Positions 7,419 through 10,941 of a stretch of DNA of 10,941 bases are shown here, in pieces. The notes under the pieces are model-generated. The model saw only the letters and a program-made list of their open reading frames with translations, did no database searches and had not been told where the DNA came from. A program made the position numbers and the translations under genes. The DNA comes from an uncultured Oscillospiraceae bacterium (GTDB lineage Bacteria; Bacillota_A; Clostridia; Oscillospirales; Oscillospiraceae): NCBI GenBank assembly GCA_947631215.1, contig CANRKN010000071.1, positions 1-10,941 on the forward strand, read 5' to 3'. Position 1 is the first letter of the stretch; the number at the start of each line of letters is the position of its first letter.

Positions 7419-7426
7419 TGGAAGCG

Positions 7427-8782
7427 TCACTCTTCCTTGGAAACGGTGGTCTCTTCCTCGTCCTTCTCCTTGGAGAGCATGACGTTGGCCAGGATGCCCA
7501 GAATCAGGGAGCAGGCCACGGTGCGGATCTCCACGGCGCCGAAGCTGACGGACAGGCCGCCCACGCCGGTAATGAAGATGATGGAGGCCACGAACAGGTT
7601 CCGGTTCTTGTTCAGGTCCACGCCCTGGAGCATCTTGAAGCCGCTCATGGCGATGAAGCCGTACAGGGCCACGCACACGCCGCCCATGACGCAGGAGGGG
7701 ATGGTCTGCAAAAAGGCCATCAGCGGGGAGATGAAGCTGACGATGATGCACAGCACCGCCGCGCCCCAGATGCTGATGGTGGAGGCGTTGCGGGTGATGG
7801 CCACGCAGGCGATGGACTCGCCGTAGGTGGTGTTGGGGCAGCCGCCAAACACCGCGCCGGCCACGGAGCCGATGCCGTCGCCCAGCAGGGTCCGGGTCAG
7901 GCCCGGGGTCTTCAAGAGGTCCACGCCGATGATGGAGGACAGGTTTTTGTGGTCCGCCAGGTGCTCGGCGAAGACCACGAAGGCCACCGGCACATAGGCG
8001 GTGAACAGCGTCAGCAGGTATGTAGGCGTGATGTCTTTGAGGCTGCCGCCCATGAGGAACGTGAAGTCCGGCAGGGACACATAGCCCACGTTTGCCAGGG
8101 CGCTGTAGTTGATGACGGTGAAGGCGGGATTGCCGGTCATGTAGCCCAGCAGGGCGAAGAGACTGGCGCAGGCGTACCCGGCCAGGATGCCGATGATGAA
8201 GGGGACGAGCTTGACCATCTTTTTGCCGTAGGTGGAGGCCAGGATGGTCACGGCCAGGGTCACCAGGCCGCAGATGAGGGCCACGTACACGCTGCCGCCC
8301 TCCACGCTGGAGGAGGTGAGGTCCCCCACGGCGTTGCCGGCGAGGCTCAGGCCGATGATGGCCACGGTGGGCCCGATGATGACGGGGGGCATGAGCTTGT
8401 CTATCCATGCCACGCCGCAGAACTTTATCACGATGGCCAGCACCACGTACACCGCGCCGGCCATGGCCGCGCCGATGATGAGGCCCCAGTATCCCGCGGC
8501 CATGCTGGCGGCGCCGGAGAAGGCGCTCATCATGGAGCCGATGAAGGCGAAGGAGGAGCCCAGGAACACGGGGCTGGCGCTCTTGGTGAAGATGAGATAC
8601 ACAAATGTGCCCACGCCGGCGCCAAAGATGGCGGCGGAGGCGGGCAAAGCCGTGCCGCAGGCGGAGTTGACCACCGCCGGCACCGCGATGGTGGCGGCCA
8701 TGATGGCCAGCAGCTGCTGGATGGCGAACAGGACGATCTCGCCGAACTCGGGCTTGTCCTTGATGCCGTAGATAAGTTTCAT
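7427..8782 (-). CDS. uraA: Uracil permease (NCS2 nucleobase transporter)
   Basis: A 451-residue membrane protein of the nucleobase:cation symporter 2 family, importing uracil with protons. It follows E. coli UraA closely: an N-terminal QQLLAIMAATIAVP segment (22-35), the helix-1/helix-3 core with GSSFAFI (75-81), the substrate-site glutamate E273 in FAEHLADH (equivalent to UraA E241), and GGCPNTTYGESI (313-324) with E322 (equivalent to UraA E290). About 14 hydrophobic helices span 15-435 and the tail is charged (KEKDEEETTVSKEE). Length is normal. UraA H245 corresponds to D277 here, which is common in clostridial members as I recall. The start at 8782 has a weak AGGA about 10 nt upstream. The gene is monocistronic or read-through only, with its own promoter and a leader terminator. 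Xanthine permease is less likely given the uracil-type motifs. Confidence 0.88.
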   Translation of the reverse strand: MKLIYGIKDKPEFGEIVLFAIQQLLAIMAATIAVPAVVNSACGTALPASAAIFGAGVGTFVYLIFTKSASPVFLGSSFAFIGSMMSAFSGAASMAAGYWGLIIGAAMAGAVYVVLAIVIKFCGVAWIDKLMPPVIIGPTVAIIGLSLAGNAVGDLTSSSVEGGSVYVALICGLVTLAVTILASTYGKKMVKLVPFIIGILAGYACASLFALLGYMTGNPAFTVINYSALANVGYVSLPDFTFLMGGSLKDITPTYLLTLFTAYVPVAFVVFAEHLADHKNLSSIIGVDLLKTPGLTRTLLGDGIGSVAGAVFGGCPNTTYGESIACVAITRNASTISIWGAAVLCIIVSFISPLMAFLQTIPSCVMGGVCVALYGFIAMSGFKMLQGVDLNKNRNLFVASIIFITGVGGLSVSFGAVEIRTVACSLILGILANVMLSKEKDEEETTVSKEE

Positions 8783-8829
8783 TTCCGTTTTTTCCTATCC
8801 TCTTCCATGTTTTGGGCCGCACTGCGCGG

Positions 8830-8860
8830 AAAAATGCCCTCTTGCCGGGCAAGAGGGCAT
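8830..8860 (-). terminator. Intrinsic terminator in the uracil permease leader (attenuator)
   Basis: A 13-bp inverted repeat (ATGCCCTCTTGCC / GGCAAGAGGGCAT around one central base) is followed on the minus strand by TTTTT. It ends about 48 nt before the permease start codon and about 76-106 nt after the predicted transcript start. A strong terminator placed inside a leader is the mark of transcription attenuation. Confidence 0.82.
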
Positions 8861-8902
8861 GGCCGTATTACCACATCGCGTCTCGCCGACGGCGCTGTCG
8901 CG
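8844..8902 (-). promoter_or_regulatory. Candidate antiterminator / anti-antiterminator of the uracil permease leader
   Basis: On the minus-strand RNA, GUCGGCGAGA (8890-8881) can pair with UCUUGCCCGGC (8854-8844), ten pairs with one bulge and two G-U wobbles, which would break the terminator stem. The same GUCGGCG can instead pair with the preceding CGCGAC (8902-8897) to form a small hairpin with loop AGCGCC. These are mutually exclusive structures as expected for attenuation. I found no AGUCCNGNGAGG-like PyrR site. Pairings were made by eye. Confidence 0.45.
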
Positions 8903-8942
8903 GGGAAAGACACTATATACTATACTGTATCACACTAAACCG

Positions 8943-8971
8943 ATGATACCCCACCCAGGGGCGGATGTCAA
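8943..8971 (-). promoter_or_regulatory. Sigma-A promoter of uracil permease
   Basis: Perfect -35 TTGACA (8966-8971), 17-bp spacer, and -10 TATCAT (8943-8948, 5/6). The predicted start is near 8936, giving a leader of about 150 nt before the ATG at 8782. This is the best promoter in the window. Confidence 0.85.
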
Positions 8972-8996
8972 TCTGTGTTTTGCCCAAAATCCGCCC
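8958..8996. repeat. Inverted repeat overlapping the uracil permease -35 box
   Basis: GGGCGGAT (8959-8966) and ATCCGCCC (8989-8996) form an 8-bp inverted repeat with a 22-bp centre that includes the -35 hexamer. On the plus strand the right arm is followed by TTTT. It could be an operator, or a weak hairpin; the rest of 8972-9054, downstream of the symporter gene, shows no other convincing terminator. Confidence 0.35.
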
Positions 8997-9054
8997 TTTT
9001 GCCGCCGCCGTTTTTATCGCAAAGCAAGGGGCGCGTCTCTTATGAGAAGCACCG

Positions 9055-10635
9055 TCAGGTTCGCAAGGTCTTGATATCCAGCATATCCAGCGAGCCGCCC
9101 AGGTCCGTCAGCGCCATCTGCAGGCAGAACAGGTTCGCCGCCGTGGAAAGGAATTCCAATATCACATTCAGAGCCGTCATGATGGCCACCGCCTCCATGG
9201 GCACGCCCAGCTGGGTGAACAGCAGCGTGTAGCACGTGAGCGGCGCCCCCGGCACCGGCGGCGCCGCGATAGCCAGCATCACGCAGATGAAAAGCGCCGT
9301 CAGCAGCCACGCCGGCGTGATGGCCACATCGTATATCTCCGCCATGCAGAGACAGGAGACCAGAAGCTGCACCGCCCCGCCGGGCATGTATATGACCTGC
9401 CCCAGAGGGATGCCGAAGCGGGTTATTTTTTCATGTATGCCCAGCCCATTTTCGCAGCACTCCTGGTTGGCGGGATAGGCCGCCACGGAGGATGCCGTGC
9501 TCAGGCCGATGAGGAAGGTTGGCACGGTCTTTTTCAGCACCGTCACGGGTCCCACCTTCCACCGCAGGCACACCAGGGCCAAGCTGCACGCCATCACCAC
9601 CGCCAGCCCCAGGGCCATGATGGGGATGATCTCATAGGACCGGGCCAGGAGCCGGAATCCGTTCCCCAGGAACATCCTGAAAACGCTGCCGAACACGAAC
9701 ACGGGGACCAGGGTGCTGACCGCCTCCATGATGAGCTGGACCATGTAGTTGGACTGCTCCACGAACGCAGCTGCCACAGAGGCCTTCTCCCCCAAAACCA
9801 GCAGGGTCACACCGATGAGCACCGCCACGAAGATGATCTGCAGGGGGTTGCCCTCCGTGAAGGGGGTGAAGAAGTTGGCGGGCACGATGTCCAGCACCAT
9901 GTCCATCAGCTCCGATGGGTCGAAGGCCTGGCCGCCCCCCGCGGCCAGAGGGAAAAAGGGCAGCATGGCCGCCCCCGCGATGGTCGTCAATACGACGGTG
10001 AGCAGGATGAACATGGCGATCATCCGCTTGCCGATGCGGCCGAAGGAGGCCACGTCGCCTATGCAGCAGATGCCCCAGGTCACCGAGAGGAATATCATGG
10101 GCCCGGATATGGCGGTGAGAAAACCCATGAAGGTGTCAAATACCGGCGTCACCAGCTTATCTGACAGCCCCATGCGTGCCGCCTCCGGCAGCAGACGGCA
10201 CAGATAGCCCAGCACCACCGCCAGCACCAGAGCAGTGAGCATGGAGCCCACGAGAGAGCGCTTTTTCCGCTTGGGGGTGAACAGAACGCGGTTGACCCCG
10301 TTCTTGTACTGCCAAAGGGGCGCCAGGCCCATATGGGCCATCATGCCCGTCAGCGCACCGCTGTTGAGCTCGTCCTCCTCCGCCAGGGGGTCCAGGGACT
10401 GGCCTGGCACGGCCAGCTCCACCCGCGGGGCGCGGAAACGCCAGCGGCAGCGCAGGGTGAACCCCTCCGCCGTCCCCTCGTCCCGGTAACGCAGCAGCGC
10501 CTCTTCCAGGGCCAGCCGGACCCGAACGGCGTTTTTGTGCTCCACCTTGGCCGCTGTGAGGAACTCATAGGCGGCCTCCCCGGCGGCGTCGATGCCGGGG
10601 GCTGTCAGTTCATATCTCTCTTCCATGCTCTCCAT
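9055..10635 (-). CDS. Divergent SDF (dicarboxylate symporter-family) protein with N-terminal GHKL-like domain
   Basis: A 526-residue membrane protein in two parts. Residues 1-120 are soluble and resemble an anti-sigma/RsbW-type GHKL fold (helix with LALEEALLRY at 41-50, strands TLRCRWRF and RVELAVPG, ending GLAPLWQYKNGVNRVLF), but the N-box Asn and the DxGxG aspartate are not there, so ATP binding is doubtful. After a basic linker (KRKKRS, 122-127), residues 128-510 form a sodium:dicarboxylate symporter body: the HP1 serine motif is TASS at 380-383, PLGQVIYMPGG at 410-420 sits where PLGATINMDGT occurs in classical members, and APPVPGA at 458-464 is the HP2 tip. Key sodium and substrate ligands in the last helix are changed. 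The start at 10635 has GGAGG eight nt upstream. Substrate is unknown; it may be a sensor or an altered transporter. A paralogue lies directly upstream. Confidence 0.8.
   Translation of the reverse strand: MESMEERYELTAPGIDAAGEAAYEFLTAAKVEHKNAVRVRLALEEALLRYRDEGTAEGFTLRCRWRFRAPRVELAVPGQSLDPLAEEDELNSGALTGMMAHMGLAPLWQYKNGVNRVLFTPKRKKRSLVGSMLTALVLAVVLGYLCRLLPEAARMGLSDKLVTPVFDTFMGFLTAISGPMIFLSVTWGICCIGDVASFGRIGKRMIAMFILLTVVLTTIAGAAMLPFFPLAAGGGQAFDPSELMDMVLDIVPANFFTPFTEGNPLQIIFVAVLIGVTLLVLGEKASVAAAFVEQSNYMVQLIMEAVSTLVPVFVFGSVFRMFLGNGFRLLARSYEIIPIMALGLAVVMACSLALVCLRWKVGPVTVLKKTVPTFLIGLSTASSVAAYPANQECCENGLGIHEKITRFGIPLGQVIYMPGGAVQLLVSCLCMAEIYDVAITPAWLLTALFICVMLAIAAPPVPGAPLTCYTLLFTQLGVPMEAVAIMTALNVILEFLSTAANLFCLQMALTDLGGSLDMLDIKTLRT
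9074..9134. repeat. 61-bp exact direct repeat, copy in the complete SDF-family gene
   Basis: Positions 9074-9134 are identical to 10862-10922, in the same orientation and the same codon frame near the 3' ends of the tandem paralogues. Identity including silent positions points to recent duplication or gene conversion. Confidence 0.9.
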
Positions 10636-10666
10636 TGGGCAGTCCTCCCCTCACATGATCTTTTCA

Positions 10667-10695
10667 ACTTTATCACGTTGCAAAGGCACCTTCAA
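10667..10695 (-). promoter_or_regulatory. Putative promoter of the SDF-family gene
   Basis: TTGAAG (10690-10695, 4/6) and TAAAGT (10667-10672, 4/6) with a 17-bp spacer on the minus strand. The start would be near 10660, leaving about 25 nt before ATG 10635. A dyad CGTTG-N12-CAACG (10676-10697) fills the spacer and overlaps the -35 box, and a 21-bp repeat array lies just upstream. Two weak boxes flanked by regulator-like repeats suggest a controlled promoter. Confidence 0.45.
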
Positions 10696-10697
10696 CG
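10676..10697. repeat. Dyad in the promoter spacer (possible operator)
   Basis: CGTTG and CAACG arms flank a 12-bp centre that itself contains AAGG-CA-CCTT. The dyad lies between the predicted -10 and -35 boxes, where a repressor or a MerR-type activator would bind. Confidence 0.4.
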
Positions 10698-10705
10698 CAT
10701 GGCGG

Positions 10706-10768
10706 CTGACGTTTTCGCTGTCAAATCTGACGTTTTCGCAGTCAAACCTGCCGTTTACGCCATCCAGC
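10706..10768. repeat. Three tandem 21-bp repeats upstream of the SDF-family gene
   Basis: Two near-identical units (CTGACGTTTTCGC, then T/A, GTCAAA, then T/C; 10706-10726 and 10727-10747, differing at two positions) are followed by a degenerate third (10748-10768, starting CTGCCGTTTACGCC). Each of the first two contains a TGAC-N9-GTCA dyad. The period is two helical turns, and the array ends 10 bp upstream of the predicted -35 box, as expected for an activator that binds as stacked dimers on one face. Confidence 0.7.
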
Positions 10769-10788
10769 CGCCCGGGTGCATAGGGAGA

Positions 10789-10819
10789 GGGCGGGGCCTG
10801 TACGGCCCCGCCCTTTTTT
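10789..10819 (+). terminator. Intrinsic terminator, plus-strand orientation
   Basis: GGGCGGGGCC, a 5-nt loop, GGCCCCGCCC, then TTTTTT on the plus strand. No plus-strand gene precedes it here, so it may stop antisense transcription. On the minus strand the same stem follows the stop of the upstream paralogue by 24 nt and could also end that transcript, but the bases after it (TCTCCC) are a poor U-tract. The remainder of 10636-10842 holds the promoter and repeats described separately. Confidence 0.8.
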
Positions 10820-10842
10820 CATGTCTGTTCCCCTTGCCATGT

Positions 10843-10941
10843 CTAATTTCTCAAAGTCTCCATATCCAGCATATCCAGCGAGCCGCCCAGGTCCGTCAGC
10901 GCCATCTGCAGGCAGAACAGGTCCGACGATGTGGCGATGAA
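10843..10941 (-). CDS. Second SDF-family protein, C-terminal fragment (paralogue)
   Basis: The last 32 codons plus TAG stop of a gene that runs off the right edge. The residues FIATSSDLFCLQMALTDLGG and then SLDMLDMETLRN match the C-terminus of the complete downstream gene (FLSTAANLFCLQMALTDLGG, SLDMLDIKTLRT), at 24 of 32 positions by eye. It is therefore a tandem paralogue. In the last transport helix it has Ala and Asp where the downstream copy has Ser497 and Asn501, so the two copies differ at ligand positions. The N-terminal part is outside the window, so whether it also has the GHKL-like domain cannot be seen. Confidence 0.85.
   Translation of the reverse strand, partial: FIATSSDLFCLQMALTDLGGSLDMLDMETLRN
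10862..10922. repeat. 61-bp exact direct repeat, copy in the partial SDF-family gene
   Basis: The second copy of the 9074-9134 repeat. Similarity drops immediately on both sides, with substitutions at the codons for the last residues and at the ligand-helix codons. Confidence 0.9.

Noticed and set aside
8779..8808. A nine-codon frame (MEEDRKKRK) ending in ATGA overlap with the uracil permease start, a possible leader peptide.
   Set aside because: No ribosome binding site before its ATG, no runs of regulatory codons, and it lies downstream of the attenuator, so it cannot control it by ribosome position. The overlap may be chance.
8897..8940. Possible purine riboswitch or second promoter in the TATAGTATATAG region of the uracil permease leader.
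   Set aside because: The conserved purine-riboswitch core (UAUAAUC and the loop-loop kissing sequences) is absent, and no -35 at proper spacing fits a second promoter better than the TTGACA/TATCAT pair.
9030..9054. Terminator for the SDF-family gene at TCTC-ATAA-GAGA just after its stop.
   Set aside because: Only a four-base stem with no T-tract immediately after; too weak to call.
10592..10783. Plus-strand frame encoding a repeated LTFSxSN heptapeptide.
   Set aside because: The peptide repeat is only the translation of the 21-bp DNA repeats, a multiple of three. It runs through the promoter region of the minus-strand gene and its N-terminal part is antisense to it.

Overview
The window is GC-rich DNA from what is most likely an anaerobic gut-type Firmicute of the Oscillospiraceae/Clostridia (inference from the high GC third positions, AGGAGG-type ribosome binding sites, sigma-A-like promoters, and the sequence style of the transporters). 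Every gene I can support lies on the minus strand. Read in the direction of transcription (from high to low coordinates) the order is: the 3' end of a transporter (10941-10843), a full-length paralogue of it (10635-9055), a uracil permease (8782-7427), and then a seven-gene cluster of which the last gene is cut by the window edge (7270-1).

The seven-gene cluster is a peptide uptake and processing unit: dipeptide epimerase (7270-6185), extracellular peptide-binding protein OppA (6122-4188), permeases OppB (4092-3142) and OppC (3145-2117), ATPases OppD (2103-1060) and OppF (1067-129), and the start of a peptidase family S66 LD-carboxypeptidase (110-1). Short gaps or overlaps (4 bp for B/C, 8 bp for D/F, 13 bp for C/D, 18 bp before the peptidase) point to one operon. 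An Ala-Glu epimerase plus an LD-carboxypeptidase around a peptide importer is the hallmark of murein (peptidoglycan) peptide scavenging, as in the dpp-ykf region of Bacillus subtilis. The cluster probably imports cell-wall peptides, trims the terminal D-Ala, and converts L-Ala-D-Glu to L-Ala-L-Glu.

The uracil permease has its own sigma-A promoter and a leader of about 150 nt containing a strong intrinsic terminator just before the gene, with sequence that could form a competing antiterminator. This fits transcription attenuation, although I see no PyrR-binding consensus.

The most unusual part is the tandem pair at 9055-10941. The complete copy fuses an N-terminal domain resembling a degenerate GHKL/anti-sigma-type ATPase to a sodium:dicarboxylate symporter (SDF) body in which the classical sodium and dicarboxylate ligands are mostly replaced. 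Its 3' end shares a 61-bp exact match with the partial copy. The spacer between them holds a 21-bp direct-repeat array, a promoter with a dyad in its spacer, and a plus-strand intrinsic terminator. No RNA genes, CRISPR arrays, insertion sequences or phage genes were seen.
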